64,000 nt of DNA. Origin: Pseudomonas pergaminensis (GTDB lineage: Bacteria; Pseudomonadota; Gammaproteobacteria; Pseudomonadales; Pseudomonadaceae). This document shows, in pieces, positions 35,871 to 45,910 of this stretch. Position 1 is the first letter of the stretch. Each line of letters begins with the position of its first letter. The notes below the pieces were generated by a model. That model saw only the letters and a list, made by a program, of their open reading frames with translations. It had not been told where the DNA came from and ran no database searches. The stretch is taken from the NCBI RefSeq assembly GCF_024112395.2, contig NZ_CP078013.2, forward strand, positions 1,178,001 to 1,242,000, read 5' to 3'. The translations under genes were made by a program, and so were the position numbers.

Positions 35871-37670
35871 GTGAGTGATTTGAGTCATATCCGCAATTTC
35901 TCCATCATCGCCCACATTGACCATGGTAAGTCGACGCTGGCCGATCGATTCATCCAGATGTGCGGCGGCCTTGCCGAGCGTGAAATGGAAGCCCAGGTAC
36001 TGGACTCCATGGACCTCGAACGCGAGCGCGGGATCACCATCAAGGCCCACAGCGTTACGCTGTATTACAAAGCCAAAGACGGCATCACCTACCAACTGAA
36101 CTTCATTGACACCCCAGGCCACGTCGACTTCACCTACGAAGTCAGCCGGTCCCTGGCGGCCTGTGAAGGTGCCTTGCTGGTGGTTGACGCAGGGCAGGGT
36201 GTGGAAGCGCAGTCGGTTGCCAACTGCTACACCGCGATCGAGCAGGGCCTGGAAGTCATGCCCGTGCTGAACAAGATCGACCTGCCTCAGGCCGAGCCTG
36301 AGCGCGTCAAGGAAGAGATCGAGAAGATCATCGGCATCGACGCCACCGACGCCGTCACCTGCAGCGCCAAGACCGGCCTGGGTGTCGACGAAGTGCTCGA
36401 ACGCCTGGTGCAGACCATTCCAGCCCCGACCGGCAACTACGAAGATCCGCTGCAAGCGTTGATCATCGACTCCTGGTTCGACAACTACCTTGGCGTTGTC
36501 TCCCTGGTACGCGTGCGCCACGGCCGTGTGAAGAAGGGCGACAAGATCCTGGTCAAATCCACCGGCAAGATCCACCTGGTGGACAGCGTCGGTGTCTTCA
36601 ACCCCAAGCACACCGCGACCGTTGATCTGAAAGCCGGTGAAGTGGGTTTCATCATCGCCGGTATCAAGGACATCCACGGCGCGCCGGTGGGTGACACCCT
36701 GACCCTGAGCTCCACGCCGGATGTCGACGTGCTGCCAGGCTTCAAGCGCATCCAGCCGCAGGTCTACGCGGGTCTGTTCCCGGTCAGCTCCGATGACTTC
36801 GAAGACTTCCGCGAGGCCCTGCAAAAGCTGACCCTCAACGACTCGTCGTTGCAGTACACCCCGGAAAGCTCCGACGCCCTGGGCTTCGGCTTCCGCTGTG
36901 GCTTCCTGGGCATGCTGCACATGGAAATCATCCAGGAGCGCCTTGAGCGCGAGTACGACCTGGACCTGATCACCACCGCGCCAACGGTTATTTTCGAGTT
37001 GTTGCTGAAAACCGGTGAAACGATTTACGTCGACAACCCGTCCAAGCTCCCGGATCTCTCGGCGATCGAAGACATGCGCGAGCCTATCGTGCGGGCCAAT
37101 ATCCTGGTCCCGCAGGAGCACTTGGGCAACGTTATTACCCTGTGTATTGAAAAGCGTGGCGTGCAGCGCGACATGCTGTTCCTCGGCACCCAGGTCCAAG
37201 TGACCTACGACATGCCGATGAACGAAGTGGTATTGGACTTCTTCGACCGCCTCAAATCCACCAGCCGCGGCTATGCTTCGCTGGATTACCATTTCGACCG
37301 TTACCAATCGGCTAATCTGGTGAAACTGGATGTGTTGATCAACGGCGACAAGGTCGATGCCCTGGCACTGATCGTGCACAAGGACAACGCGCACTATAAA
37401 GGTCGCCAGTTGACCGAGAAGATGAAAGAACTGATTCCGCGCCAGATGTTCGACGTCGCGATCCAGGCCGCCATCGGCGGGCAGATCATTGCGCGGACCT
37501 CCGTCAAGGCACTCAGAAAGAACGTACTGGCCAAATGCTACGGCGGTGACGTAAGCCGTAAGCGCAAGCTGCTTGAGAAGCAAAAGGCCGGTAAAAAACG
37601 CATGAAGCAAGTAGGTAACGTGGAAGTTCCACAAGAAGCCTTCCTTGCGGTGCTCAGGTTGGATAGTTAG
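35871..37670 (+). CDS. lepA: Elongation factor 4 (LepA)
   Basis: A 599-residue translational GTPase acting on the ribosome. The G domain (about 1-185) has G1 [10 protein letters not shown]3 DTPGHVDF, G4 NKIDLP and the switch I block [13 protein letters not shown]. Domains II, III and V follow, and the LepA-specific C-terminal domain has [26 protein letters not shown] and the end block [22 protein letters not shown]. The start is GTG. It is first in lepA-lepB-rnc-era-recO-pdxJ, with lepB 5 nt downstream. Confidence 0.97.
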   Translation: MSDLSHIRNFSIIAHIDHGKSTLADRFIQMCGGLAEREMEAQVLDSMDLERERGITIKAHSVTLYYKAKDGITYQLNFIDTPGHVDFTYEVSRSLAACEGALLVVDAGQGVEAQSVANCYTAIEQGLEVMPVLNKIDLPQAEPERVKEEIEKIIGIDATDAVTCSAKTGLGVDEVLERLVQTIPAPTGNYEDPLQALIIDSWFDNYLGVVSLVRVRHGRVKKGDKILVKSTGKIHLVDSVGVFNPKHTATVDLKAGEVGFIIAGIKDIHGAPVGDTLTLSSTPDVDVLPGFKRIQPQVYAGLFPVSSDDFEDFREALQKLTLNDSSLQYTPESSDALGFGFRCGFLGMLHMEIIQERLEREYDLDLITTAPTVIFELLLKTGETIYVDNPSKLPDLSAIEDMREPIVRANILVPQEHLGNVITLCIEKRGVQRDMLFLGTQVQVTYDMPMNEVVLDFFDRLKSTSRGYASLDYHFDRYQSANLVKLDVLINGDKVDALALIVHKDNAHYKGRQLTEKMKELIPRQMFDVAIQAAIGGQIIARTSVKALRKNVLAKCYGGDVSRKRKLLEKQKAGKKRMKQVGNVEVPQEAFLAVLRLDS

Positions 37671-37675
37671 GTCCT

Positions 37676-38530
37676 ATGTCGCTAAATTTCCCGCTGTTGC
37701 TGGTCATCGCCGTTGCCGTTTGCGGTCTCTTGGCGTTGCTCGATCTGGTGTTCTTCGCCCCGCGTCGGCGGGCGGCTATCGCGTCCTATCAGGGCAGCGT
37801 CAGCCAGCCCGATGGCGTGGTGATCGAGAAGCTGAACAAAGAGCCCTTGCTGGTTGAATACGGCAAGTCGTTCTTCCCGGTGTTGTTCATCGTGCTGGTG
37901 CTGCGTTCGTTCCTAGTGGAACCGTTTCAGATCCCCTCGGGGTCGATGAAACCTACCCTGGACGTGGGCGACTTCATCCTGGTGAACAAGTTTTCCTACG
38001 GGATCCGCCTGCCGGTGATCGACAAGAAGGTCATCGAGATCGGTGACCCGCAGCGCGGCGACGTGATGGTTTTTCGCTACCCGAGCGACCCTAACGTCAA
38101 CTACATCAAGCGTGTTGTCGGCTTGCCGGGCGACGTGATCCGCTACACCAGCGACAAGCGCCTGTTCATCAACGGCGAGTCGGTGGCCGAGAAACTGATC
38201 GGCTCCGAGCCGAACAGCCTGGGCAGCGCCGAGTTGTATCAGGAAAAAATCGGTGCGGTGGAGCACGAAATCCGCAAGGAAATGAGCCGCTACCGTGCCC
38301 AGCCTGACGGCCAGTGGACAGTGCCGGCCGGGCACTACTTCATGATGGGCGACAACCGCGACAACTCCAATGACAGCCGGTACTGGGATGACCCCAACAT
38401 TCCCAAGGACCTGCTGGGCATGGTTCCCGACCAGAATATCGTCGGCAAGGCCTTCGCGGTCTGGATGAGCTGGCCGGAACCCAAACTCAGCCACCTGCCG
38501 AACTTCTCGCGGGTCGGGCTGATCAAGTAA
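37676..38530 (+). CDS. lepB: Signal peptidase I
   Basis: A 284-residue S26 peptidase that removes signal peptides on the periplasmic face of the inner membrane. Two N-terminal helices (about 3-22 and 62-80) anchor it. The Ser nucleophile is in IPSGSMKPTL (box B) and the Lys general base in YIKRVVGLPGD (box D). Box E GDNRDNSNDSRYWD is intact. It begins 5 nt after lepA and ends before a 10-bp hairpin. Confidence 0.97.
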   Translation: MSLNFPLLLVIAVAVCGLLALLDLVFFAPRRRAAIASYQGSVSQPDGVVIEKLNKEPLLVEYGKSFFPVLFIVLVLRSFLVEPFQIPSGSMKPTLDVGDFILVNKFSYGIRLPVIDKKVIEIGDPQRGDVMVFRYPSDPNVNYIKRVVGLPGDVIRYTSDKRLFINGESVAEKLIGSEPNSLGSAELYQEKIGAVEHEIRKEMSRYRAQPDGQWTVPAGHYFMMGDNRDNSNDSRYWDDPNIPKDLLGMVPDQNIVGKAFAVWMSWPEPKLSHLPNFSRVGLIK

Positions 38531-38536
38531 TACAGG

Positions 38537-38558
38537 CGGCGCTGTGAACACAGCGCCG
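38537..38558 (+). terminator. Hairpin after lepB, partial terminator or processing site
   Basis: CGGCGCTGTG (38537-38546), AA and CACAGCGCCG (38549-38558) form a perfect 10-bp stem 6 nt after the lepB stop. The following bases (AATGCTTTT) give only a short T tract. It could attenuate read-through into rnc or be an RNase III target in the rnc leader, where such autoregulation is known in enterobacteria. Confidence 0.5.
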
Positions 38559-38680
38559 AATGCTTTTCTGGGGTTGGGACAAATCGGTCCCGCCTCATGC
38601 AGCACCAATCAGGATTTGAATTTGAACACTGCGTCAATCGTCGATGGCCGCCGGTGCCACCAAACAGATATGGGTAAACC

Positions 38681-39370
38681 GTGAGCGTTTCTTTAAGCCG
38701 TCTCGAGCGCCAGCTCGGCTACACCTTCAAGGACCAGGAATTGATGGTCCTTGCCCTTACACACCGCAGCTTTGCAGGGCGCAATAACGAGCGCCTGGAA
38801 TTCCTCGGTGATGCCATCCTCAACTTCGTCGCCGGTGAAGCCCTGTTCGAGCGCTTCCCCCAAGCCCGTGAAGGCCAGCTGTCGCGCTTGCGCGCGCGCC
38901 TGGTGAAGGGCGAGACCCTGGCCGTGCTGGCCCGTGGCTTCGGCCTGGGCGAGTACCTGCGCCTGGGCTCTGGCGAATTGAAGAGCGGCGGTTTCCGGCG
39001 TGAATCGATCCTGGCTGACGCTCTCGAAGCGCTGATCGGTGCGATCTACCTCGATGCCGGCATGGAAGCGGCCAAGGAACGTGTCACCGCGTGGCTGACG
39101 TCCGAGATCGAAAGCCTCACGCTGGTCGACACCAACAAAGATCCCAAGACCCGCCTGCAGGAATTCCTGCAGTCCCGCGGTTGCGAACTGCCACGCTACG
39201 AAGTGGTGGATATCCAGGGTGAGCCCCATTGCCGCGTGTTCTTCGTGGAATGTGAAATCACCTTACTGAATGAAAAAAGCCGAGGTCAGGGTGTGAGCCG
39301 TCGTATTGCCGAACAGGTAGCGGCCGCTGCAGCACTGATTGCCCTGGGCGTGGAGAATGGCCATGACTGA
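38681..39370 (+). CDS. rnc: Ribonuclease III
   Basis: A 229-residue double-strand-specific endoribonuclease that processes rRNA precursors and structured mRNAs. The catalytic signature [19 protein letters not shown] is near residue 38, with a second acidic cluster in [15 protein letters not shown]. The dsRNA-binding domain spans about 150-225. GTG 38681 is the start. The 150-nt gap to lepB holds only the hairpin; there is no DUF4845 gene, which in P. aeruginosa lies at this place. The rnc stop overlaps the era start by 8 nt. Confidence 0.96.
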   Translation: MSVSLSRLERQLGYTFKDQELMVLALTHRSFAGRNNERLEFLGDAILNFVAGEALFERFPQAREGQLSRLRARLVKGETLAVLARGFGLGEYLRLGSGELKSGGFRRESILADALEALIGAIYLDAGMEAAKERVTAWLTSEIESLTLVDTNKDPKTRLQEFLQSRGCELPRYEVVDIQGEPHCRVFFVECEITLLNEKSRGQGVSRRIAEQVAAAAALIALGVENGHD

Positions 39371-40265
39371 TTCAACCGCAACACGCTGTGGCTATGTTGC
39401 CATCGTCGGCCGCCCGAACGTGGGCAAGTCCACGTTGCTTAACCACATCCTCGGCCAGAAGCTCGCGATCACCTCGCGCAAGCCGCAGACCACTCGCCAC
39501 AACATGCTGGGCATCAAGACCGAAGGCACCGTGCAAGCGGTCTACGTCGACACCCCGGGCATGCACAAAGGCGGCGAGAAAGCCCTCAACCGCTACATGA
39601 ACAAGACCGCGTCGGCGGCGTTGAAAGACGTTGACGTGGTGATCTTCGTGGTCGACCGCACCAAGTGGACCGACGAAGACCAGATGGTTCTCGAGCGTGT
39701 GCAGTACGTCACCGGCCCGTTGATCGTCGCGCTGAACAAGACCGACCGTATCGAGGACAAAGCCGAGCTGATGCCGCACCTCAGCTGGCTGCAAGAACAA
39801 CTGCCGAACGCGCAGATCATGCCGATCTCCGCCCAGCACGGCCACAACCTCGATGCCCTTGAGCGCGTGATCGCCGAGCACTTGCCGGAGAACGAGCACT
39901 TCTTCCCGGAAGACCAGATCACCGACCGCAGCAGCCGTTTCCTTGCCGCCGAACTGGTGCGCGAGAAAATCATGCGCCAGATGGGCGCCGAGCTGCCGTA
40001 CCAGATCACCGTCGAGATCGAAGAGTTCAAGCAGCAGGGCAAGACCTTGCACATCCATGCGCTGATCCTCGTCGAACGTGACGGCCAGAAGAAGATCATC
40101 ATTGGCGACAAGGGCGAGCGCATCAAGCGCATCGGCACCGAGGCGCGCAAGGACATGGAATTGCTGTTCGATTCCAAGATCATGCTCAACCTGTGGGTGA
40201 AGGTGAAGGGTGGCTGGTCCGATGATGAGCGTGCACTGCGCTCCCTGGGCTACGGCGACCTGTAA
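39363..40265 (+). CDS. era: GTPase Era
   Basis: A 300-residue essential GTPase of 30S ribosome assembly. The G domain has [12 protein letters not shown] (G1), DTPGMHK (G3) and NKTDR (G4); a C-terminal KH domain (about 205-290) contains [18 protein letters not shown] for 16S rRNA 3'-end binding. ATG 39363 overlaps the rnc stop and is preferred to ATG 39357. Coupling of rnc and era is widespread in gammaproteobacteria. Confidence 0.96.
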   Translation: MTDSTATRCGYVAIVGRPNVGKSTLLNHILGQKLAITSRKPQTTRHNMLGIKTEGTVQAVYVDTPGMHKGGEKALNRYMNKTASAALKDVDVVIFVVDRTKWTDEDQMVLERVQYVTGPLIVALNKTDRIEDKAELMPHLSWLQEQLPNAQIMPISAQHGHNLDALERVIAEHLPENEHFFPEDQITDRSSRFLAAELVREKIMRQMGAELPYQITVEIEEFKQQGKTLHIHALILVERDGQKKIIIGDKGERIKRIGTEARKDMELLFDSKIMLNLWVKVKGGWSDDERALRSLGYGDL

Positions 40266-40276
40266 GATCGCTCCGC

Positions 40277-40379
40277 TGTAGGAGCCGGCTTGTGTGGGAG
40301 CTGGCTTGCCTGCGATAGCATCACCTCGGTGCAACTGAAAAACCGAGGTGCCTGCATCGCGGGCAAGCCCGCTCCCACA
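40277..40379. repeat. Composite REP/REPIN between era and recO
   Basis: A truncated arm of the GTAGGAGCCGGCTTG subtype (40277-40291) is joined directly to a full pair, TGTGGGAGCTGGCTTGCC (from 40293) with GGGCAAGCCCGCTCCCACA (to 40379). An inner dyad TCACCTCGGTG / CCGAGGTG lies between them. Two REP subtypes are thus abutted inside an operon that would otherwise be continuous. Confidence 0.85.
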
Positions 40380-40419
40380 TTGGTTTATCGCTGTTCTTAA
40401 GTTCCGCGAAGAGACTTTC

Positions 40420-41109
40420 ATGTCCCAATCCCCACCCCCCAGCCAACTCGCCTACGTCCTGCACAGCCGCGCCTACCGCGAGACCAGCGCCTTGGTGGAC
40501 TTCCTCACGCCCCAAGGCCGCCTGCGCGCGGTGTTGCGCAGCGCGCGGGGCAAGGCGGGCACGTTGGCGCGGCCTTTCGTGGCCCTGGACGTGGAGTTTC
40601 GCGGCAAAGGCGAGTTGAAAAACGTCGGTCGCATGGAAAGCGTCGGCACTTCTGCCTGGCTCAATGGCGAGGCGCTGTTCAGCGGCCTCTACCTCAATGA
40701 ACTGTTGATCCGCCTGCTCCCCGCCGAAGACCCGCACCCTGCGGTCTTTGATCACTACGCCGCCACGCTGTTGGCCCTGGCCGAAGGCCGCCCGCTGGAA
40801 CCACTGCTGCGCGCGTTTGAATGGCGCCTGCTGGACGACCTGGGCTACGGCTTCGAACTCGCCAACGACCTGCACGGCGACCCCATCGCCGCCGACGGCC
40901 TCTACCGCCTGCAAGTCGACGCCGGCCTTGAGCGCGTGTACCTGCTGCAACCCGGCCTGTTCCAGGGCACCGAGCTGTTGGCCATGAGCGAAGCGGATTG
41001 GACGGCGCCCGGCGCCTTGTCCGCCGCCAAGCGCCTGATGCGCCAGGCGCTGGCCGTGCACCTGGGCGGACGGCCGCTGGTCAGTCGCGAGTTGTTTCGA
41101 AAGCCCTGA
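40420..41109 (+). CDS. recO: DNA repair protein RecO
   Basis: A 229-residue mediator of the RecFOR recombination pathway. An OB fold at about 8-85 ([35 protein letters not shown]) is followed by a helical domain. The zinc-finger cysteines of Gram-positive RecO are absent, as is usual in Pseudomonas. ATG 40420 is preferred over the upstream frame start, which lies in the REP element. It lies 154 nt after era; pdxJ follows in the classical order. Confidence 0.93.
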   Translation: MSQSPPPSQLAYVLHSRAYRETSALVDFLTPQGRLRAVLRSARGKAGTLARPFVALDVEFRGKGELKNVGRMESVGTSAWLNGEALFSGLYLNELLIRLLPAEDPHPAVFDHYAATLLALAEGRPLEPLLRAFEWRLLDDLGYGFELANDLHGDPIAADGLYRLQVDAGLERVYLLQPGLFQGTELLAMSEADWTAPGALSAAKRLMRQALAVHLGGRPLVSRELFRKP

Positions 41110-41160
41110 CATCCCCGTGTATGCTGTGCACCGATTCTTTCCCTTTTCAGGAGCGCTTCC

Positions 41161-41907
41161 GTGACCACCAGCAATCGCATTCTCCTTGGCGTCAACATCG
41201 ACCACGTCGCTACCCTGCGCCAGGCCCGGGGCACCCGTTACCCTGACCCGGTCAAGGCCGCGCTGGACGCCGAAGAAGCGGGCGCCGACGGCATCACCGT
41301 GCACCTGCGCGAAGACCGCCGGCACATCCAGGAGCGCGACGTGCTGCTGCTCAAGGACGTGCTGCAAACCCGTATGAACTTCGAGATGGGCGTCACTGAA
41401 GAAATGATGGCCTTCGCCGAGCGCATCCGCCCGGCGCACATCTGCCTGGTCCCGGAAACCCGCCAGGAACTGACCACCGAAGGCGGTCTCGACGTGGCCG
41501 GCCAGGAAGCGCGAATCAAGGCCGCCGTGGAGCGCTTGTCGAAAATCGGCAGTGAAGTCTCGCTGTTCATCGACGCCGACGAGCGCCAGATCGAAGCGTC
41601 GCGTCGTGTCGGTGCGCCGGCCATCGAACTGCACACCGGCCGATACGCCGATGCCACCACGCCCACCGAAGTGGCCGACGAGCTGCAACGCATCATTGAC
41701 GGCGTGAGCTGCGGCCTCAAGGAAGGCCTGATCGTCAACGCCGGGCATGGCCTGCACTACCACAACGTCGAAGCCGTGGCCGCGATCAAGGGCATCAACG
41801 AGCTGAACATCGGCCATGCGCTGGTGGCTCATGCGCTGTTCGTCGGCTTCAAGGGCGCCGTCGCCGAGATGAAAGCCCTGATCCTGAGCGCTGCTGCCAA
41901 GCACTAA
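41161..41907 (+). CDS. pdxJ: Pyridoxine 5'-phosphate synthase
   Basis: A 248-residue TIM-barrel enzyme that condenses 1-deoxyxylulose 5-phosphate with 3-amino-2-oxopropyl phosphate to pyridoxine 5'-phosphate. Family blocks are [47 protein letters not shown], and the active-site His in [14 protein letters not shown] 41161 follows CAGGAG. It is the last gene of the lepA-to-pdxJ group, and a REPIN follows. Confidence 0.96.
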   Translation: MTTSNRILLGVNIDHVATLRQARGTRYPDPVKAALDAEEAGADGITVHLREDRRHIQERDVLLLKDVLQTRMNFEMGVTEEMMAFAERIRPAHICLVPETRQELTTEGGLDVAGQEARIKAAVERLSKIGSEVSLFIDADERQIEASRRVGAPAIELHTGRYADATTPTEVADELQRIIDGVSCGLKEGLIVNAGHGLHYHNVEAVAAIKGINELNIGHALVAHALFVGFKGAVAEMKALILSAAAKH

Positions 41908-41940
41908 ATAACACCGCAATCCCCCTGTGGAAATGGGCTG

Positions 41941-42029
41941 TGTGGGAGCGGGCTTGCTCGCGAATACGGTGTGTCAGTCGATTCATGTATGGCTGACCCA
42001 CTGCATTCACGAGCAAGCCCGCTCTCACA
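41941..42029. repeat. REPIN-type inverted pair
   Basis: TGTGGGAGCGGGCTTGCTCG at the left and CGAGCAAGCCCGCTCTCACA at the right enclose the inner dyad GTGTGTCAG / CTGACCCA. Located between pdxJ and the multicopper oxidase gene. Confidence 0.88.
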
Positions 42030-42174
42030 TAGGCGTATTCCATCTTTTGATCTCTGGTGTTTTTCCCCGCGTTTCAGCCATGCGGCAATGCGAAGCCTTA
42101 CTGTTTAGCCGATGCAGGTGTATCGTATCTGCCCTTTGCAGGCCCCGGGCCTGCGGCAGATACGTGAGGTTGTT

Positions 42175-43557
42175 GTGTCCCGATCCTTTTCCCGTCGACA
42201 AATCCTGGGTGGTCTCGCAGGCCTGGCCGTAGTGGGTGTGGGGGCCGGTGGCGCCTACCGCTACTGGCTGGGGAAAGTCGCCGAGGCCGAGGCCGGGCAC
42301 GATTACGAACTGATCGCCGCACCGCTGGACGTGGAACTGGTACCGGGGCACAAGACTGAGGCCTGGGCATTCGGCCCATCCGCGCCGGGCACCGAATTGC
42401 GCGTGCGCCAGGGTGAATGGCTGCGGGTGCGCTTTATCAACCACCTGCCGGTCGCCACCACCATTCACTGGCATGGCATCCGCCTGCCACTGGAAATGGA
42501 CGGCGTGCCCTACGTCTCGCAATTGCCGGTGCTACCCGGCGAATATTTCGATTACAAATTCCGCGTGCCCGACGCCGGCAGCTACTGGTATCACCCCCAT
42601 GTGAACAGCAGCGAAGAGCTCGGCCGTGGCCTGGTCGGCCCGCTGATCATCGAGGAACGCGAACCCACCGGTTTCAAGCACGAGCGCACCCTCAGCCTGA
42701 AAAGCTGGCACGTGGACGAAGAGGGCGCTTTCGTGGCCTTCAGCATTCCCCGTGAAGCGGCGCGTGGCGGCACGGCGGGGCGGTTGTCGACGATCAACGG
42801 CGTGTCCCAGGCAGTGATCGATCTGCCGGCCGGGCAGATTACCCGCGTGCGGCTGCTCAACCTCGACAACACTTTGACCTATCGCATCAATATTCCCGAC
42901 GTTGAAGCGCATATCTACGCGCTGGACGGCAACCCTATCGAGCCGCGCCCGTTGGGCAAGGAATACTGGCTGGGCCCGGGCATGCGTATCTGCCTGGCGA
43001 TCAAGGCGCCACCGGCTGGCGAAGAGCTGTCGATCCGCAACGGCCCGGTGCGCCTCGGCACGTTTCGTTCGGTGGCCAACACCGATGCGCCGACCGAGTG
43101 GCCGCCGGCGTTGCCCGCCAACCCGATCAGCGAGCCGGACCTGGCGAATGCCGAGAAACTCAACTTCAATTTCGAGTGGGTGGGCTCCGTTTCGGTCAAT
43201 GTCGACAACGGCAAGCCGCCGAGCCTGTGGCAGATCAACGGCCAGGCCTGGGACATCACCGACAAGACCTGCGCCGACCGCCCGATTGCCAAGCTGGAAA
43301 AGGGCAAGAGCTACATTTTCGAATTGAAGAACATGACCCAGTACCAGCACCCGATCCACCTGCACGGCATGAGTTTCAAGGTGATCGCTTCGAACCGCCA
43401 CAAGGTGATTCCGTACTTCACCGACACGTACCTGCTGGGCAAGAACGAGCGTGCTCGCGTGGCGTTGGTGGCGGATAACCCCGGGGTGTGGATGTTCCAT
43501 TGCCACGTGATCGACCATATGGAAACCGGCCTGATGGCCGCCATCGAGGTGGCGTGA
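42175..43557 (+). CDS. Tat-exported multicopper oxidase
   Basis: A 460-residue periplasmic blue-copper oxidase of the CopA/CueO/SufI class. GTG 42175 (GAGG 5 nt upstream) gives an N-terminus SRSFSRRQILGGLAGLAVVG with a twin-arginine signal. The four copper motifs are visible: IHWHGIRLP, SYWYHPHVN, HPIHLHGMSF and FHCHVIDHMETGLM, so trinuclear and type 1 sites should be intact. The Met-rich insert of CueO is missing, so it may not be a cuprous oxidase. Its TGA overlaps the tadA ATG (TGATG), an odd coupling of a periplasmic enzyme with a tRNA editor. Confidence 0.92.
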   Translation: MSRSFSRRQILGGLAGLAVVGVGAGGAYRYWLGKVAEAEAGHDYELIAAPLDVELVPGHKTEAWAFGPSAPGTELRVRQGEWLRVRFINHLPVATTIHWHGIRLPLEMDGVPYVSQLPVLPGEYFDYKFRVPDAGSYWYHPHVNSSEELGRGLVGPLIIEEREPTGFKHERTLSLKSWHVDEEGAFVAFSIPREAARGGTAGRLSTINGVSQAVIDLPAGQITRVRLLNLDNTLTYRINIPDVEAHIYALDGNPIEPRPLGKEYWLGPGMRICLAIKAPPAGEELSIRNGPVRLGTFRSVANTDAPTEWPPALPANPISEPDLANAEKLNFNFEWVGSVSVNVDNGKPPSLWQINGQAWDITDKTCADRPIAKLEKGKSYIFELKNMTQYQHPIHLHGMSFKVIASNRHKVIPYFTDTYLLGKNERARVALVADNPGVWMFHCHVIDHMETGLMAAIEVA

Positions 43558-44054
43558 TGCGTCAGTTTCGCCCCACCGCGATCATCGACCGCAGCCGCGA
43601 CCAGGACTTCATGCGCGAAGCCCTGGCCCTTGCCGCCCAAGGCGCTGCATTGGGTGAAGTCCCCGTAGGCGCTGTGTTGGTGCAGGACGGAGAAATCATC
43701 GGCCGTGGCTTCAACTGCCCCATCAGCGGCAACGACCCCAGCGCCCATGCCGAAATGGTCGCCATCCGCGCCGCCGCGCAAGCCATCAGCAACTACCGCC
43801 TGGTGGGCAGCACCCTGTATGTGACCCTGGAGCCGTGCAGCATGTGCGCCGGTTTGATCGTGCATTCACGGATTGCGCGGGTGGTGTATGGCGCGCTGGA
43901 GCCCAAGGCCGGGATCGTGCAAAGCCAGGGGCAGTTTTTTACCCAAGGCTTTTTGAATCATCGGGTGTTGTTTGAAGGCGGGGTATTGGCAGAAGAGTGC
44001 GGGACGGTCTTGAGCGAATTCTTCAAGGCGCGCCGGGCAAAAGCCACCCTTTAA
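43557..44054 (+). CDS. tadA: tRNA-specific adenosine deaminase
   Basis: A 165-residue zinc deaminase converting A34 to inosine in tRNA-Arg(ACG). The zinc site is intact: H64 and catalytic E66 in SAHAEM, and C94, C97 in PCSMC. The substrate loop ALGEVPVGAVLV is standard. ATG 43557 overlaps the oxidase stop; the 43488 frame start would add 23 unrelated residues. A REPIN follows immediately downstream. Confidence 0.95.
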   Translation: MRQFRPTAIIDRSRDQDFMREALALAAQGAALGEVPVGAVLVQDGEIIGRGFNCPISGNDPSAHAEMVAIRAAAQAISNYRLVGSTLYVTLEPCSMCAGLIVHSRIARVVYGALEPKAGIVQSQGQFFTQGFLNHRVLFEGGVLAEECGTVLSEFFKARRAKATL

Positions 44055-44072
44055 AGAACACTCGAAAACCAA

Positions 44073-44161
44073 TGTGGGAGCGGGCTTGCTCGCGAATGCG
44101 GTGGGTCAGTCACTCTATACATGGCTGATCCACTGCATTCGCGAGCAAGCCCGCTCCTACA
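44073..44161. repeat. REPIN-type inverted pair
   Basis: TGTGGGAGCGGGCTTGCTCG at the left and CGAGCAAGCCCGCTCCTACA at the right, with inner dyad GGGTCAG / CTGATCC, fill the convergent gap between tadA and cmoB. Confidence 0.88.
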
Positions 44162-44177
44162 TTTAGGGAGGTGGGGG

Positions 44178-45134
44178 TTACTTGCGAGCGATGATTACCG
44201 CTCGCATCGGCGCCGGCAGCCCTTCGATGGTTTTGCTGTGATCTTCCGGATCAAGGAAATCACTCAGCGACTGGTACTTCATCCACTCTGTCCCACGCTG
44301 TTCCTCGACGGTGGTGACGCTCACATCCACACAGCGCACATCACTGAACCCGGCACGCCGCAGCCACAGCATCAAAGCTGGCACCGACGGCAGGAACCAC
44401 ACGTTGCGCATCTGCGCGTAACGATCTTCCGGCACCAGCACTTGCTGCTGATCGCCTTCGACAACCAGGGTTTCCAGCACCAGTTCGCCGCCTTTGACCA
44501 AGGTGTCCTTCAGTGCCAGCAAATGCTCGATCGGCGAGCGGCGGTGGTAGAACACGCCCATGGAAAACACCGTGTCGAAGCCTTCGAGGTTCGCTGGCAG
44601 GTCTTCGAACGGGAACGGCAGATGCCAGGCCTTGGGCTCGGACAGGTAGCGCTGCACCGCCTGGAATTGGCAGAAGAACAGCCAGTTCGGGTCCACGCCA
44701 ATTACGCTGTCGGCACCGGCGCCGAGCATGCGCCACATGTAGTAGCCGTTGCCGCAGCCGACATCGAGGATGCGCTTGCCCTTCAAGTCCAAGTGTGGGG
44801 CCACGCGCGACCACTTCCAGTCCGAACGCCATTCGGTGTCCACATGCACGCCGAACAGGTGGAACGGGCCTTTGCGCCAAGGGCTCAGGCCCATCAACGC
44901 GGTGCGCATTTGCGCGCGGGTATCGTCGTCGCAGTCGGTGTCGAGTGTCAGGCCATTGAGCAAATCCACTTCGCTGGGCTGGATCGCAGGCAGCGCATCC
45001 AACGCACTCTGCCAACGCTCTAGGTCGCCATGACCCTTTTCCATCTTGCTATCGAGTTGCGCTTGCAGGCCCTGGGCCCACACGGCCAGGGGAGTGCCGA
45101 CCAAGTGGCGGGCGAGGGGGGACAGATCAATCAT
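44178..45134 (-). CDS. cmoB: tRNA U34 carboxymethyltransferase
   Basis: A 318-residue enzyme that transfers the carboxymethyl group of carboxy-SAM to 5-hydroxyuridine-34 of tRNAs, giving cmo5U. The Rossmann fold carries [18 protein letters not shown], and the family blocks [12 protein letters not shown] and [14 protein letters not shown] are present. Its start overlaps the cmoA stop by 4 nt, and the two act in sequence, with CmoA making carboxy-SAM. Confidence 0.96.
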   Translation of the reverse strand: MIDLSPLARHLVGTPLAVWAQGLQAQLDSKMEKGHGDLERWQSALDALPAIQPSEVDLLNGLTLDTDCDDDTRAQMRTALMGLSPWRKGPFHLFGVHVDTEWRSDWKWSRVAPHLDLKGKRILDVGCGNGYYMWRMLGAGADSVIGVDPNWLFFCQFQAVQRYLSEPKAWHLPFPFEDLPANLEGFDTVFSMGVFYHRRSPIEHLLALKDTLVKGGELVLETLVVEGDQQQVLVPEDRYAQMRNVWFLPSVPALMLWLRRAGFSDVRCVDVSVTTVEEQRGTEWMKYQSLSDFLDPEDHSKTIEGLPAPMRAVIIARK

Positions 45135-45874
45135 GGCAAGGCAATCAACGAGGCAAAGTTAAGACACTGGAACCACGGCACGACTTTAGAGAACCCGGCC
45201 GCCAGCAGGCGTTCGCGGTGTTCTTCGAGGCTGTCGGGCTTCATGACGTTTTCGATGGCGCTGCGCTTCTGGGCGATTTCCAGTTCGCTGTAGCCGTTGG
45301 CGCGTTTGAACGCGATGTGCAGGTCGGTGAGCAGCGCGTGTTCTTCGGGATCATTGAAGCGCAGCTTTTCCGAAAGGATCAATGCACCGCCCGGCAACAA
45401 TGATTGGCGGATGCGCGAGAGCAGCGCCAGGCGCTCATCGGGCGCGATGAATTGCAGGGTGAAGTTCAACGCCACCACCGAGGCCGGCTGGAACTGCAGC
45501 GCGAGGATATCGCCCTCGATGACCTCGACCGGCAGCAGCTCCTGGAACATCGAGTCCTGGCCATTGAGGTATTCACGGCAACGCTCGACCATCGCCGCCG
45601 AGTTATCCACAGCGATCACCCGGCAACCGTCGGTGCGCACATGGCGGCGCAGGGCCTGGGTCACCGCGCCAAGCGAGGATCCCAGGTCATACAGCATGCT
45701 GTTGGGTTGGGCGAACTGCGCGGCGAGTACGCCGAGGTTCTCGACGATGGTCGGGTAGCCGGGCACCGAGCGCTTGATCATGTCCGGGAACACCCGCACC
45801 ACGTCCTCGTTAAAGGCGAAGTCCGGCACCTGGGGCAGGGGCTGGGCGAAAAGGCGATCGGGTTCTTTGCTCAC
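45131..45874 (-). CDS. cmoA: Carboxy-S-adenosyl-L-methionine synthase
   Basis: A 247-residue enzyme that makes carboxy-SAM from SAM and prephenate. It opens with [27 protein letters not shown] sequence, then [17 protein letters not shown] as the SAM site and [10 protein letters not shown] further on. It is first in the cmoA-cmoB pair, with 36 nt to the lysoplasmalogenase gene upstream, so the run from 46958 to 44178 may be one transcript. Confidence 0.96.
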   Translation of the reverse strand: MSKEPDRLFAQPLPQVPDFAFNEDVVRVFPDMIKRSVPGYPTIVENLGVLAAQFAQPNSMLYDLGSSLGAVTQALRRHVRTDGCRVIAVDNSAAMVERCREYLNGQDSMFQELLPVEVIEGDILALQFQPASVVALNFTLQFIAPDERLALLSRIRQSLLPGGALILSEKLRFNDPEEHALLTDLHIAFKRANGYSELEIAQKRSAIENVMKPDSLEEHRERLLAAGFSKVVPWFQCLNFASLIALP

Positions 45875-45910
45875 GGTTGTTCCGGCGACGATTGGGGAAA
45901 GGCCGGCATT

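Noticed and set aside
35823..37634. 603-residue open frame opposite lepA
   Set aside because: Same reason: lepA is certain, and the antisense product is a mirror of its codon usage.
38531..38680. Remnant of a DUF4845 gene between lepB and rnc
   Set aside because: The gap is only 150 nt with a hairpin and no coding resemblance. Pseudomonas putida also seems to lack a gene here, so absence is probably normal for this lineage.
40321..41919. 532-residue open frame opposite recO and pdxJ
   Set aside because: Spans two well-supported genes and a REP element; no domain.
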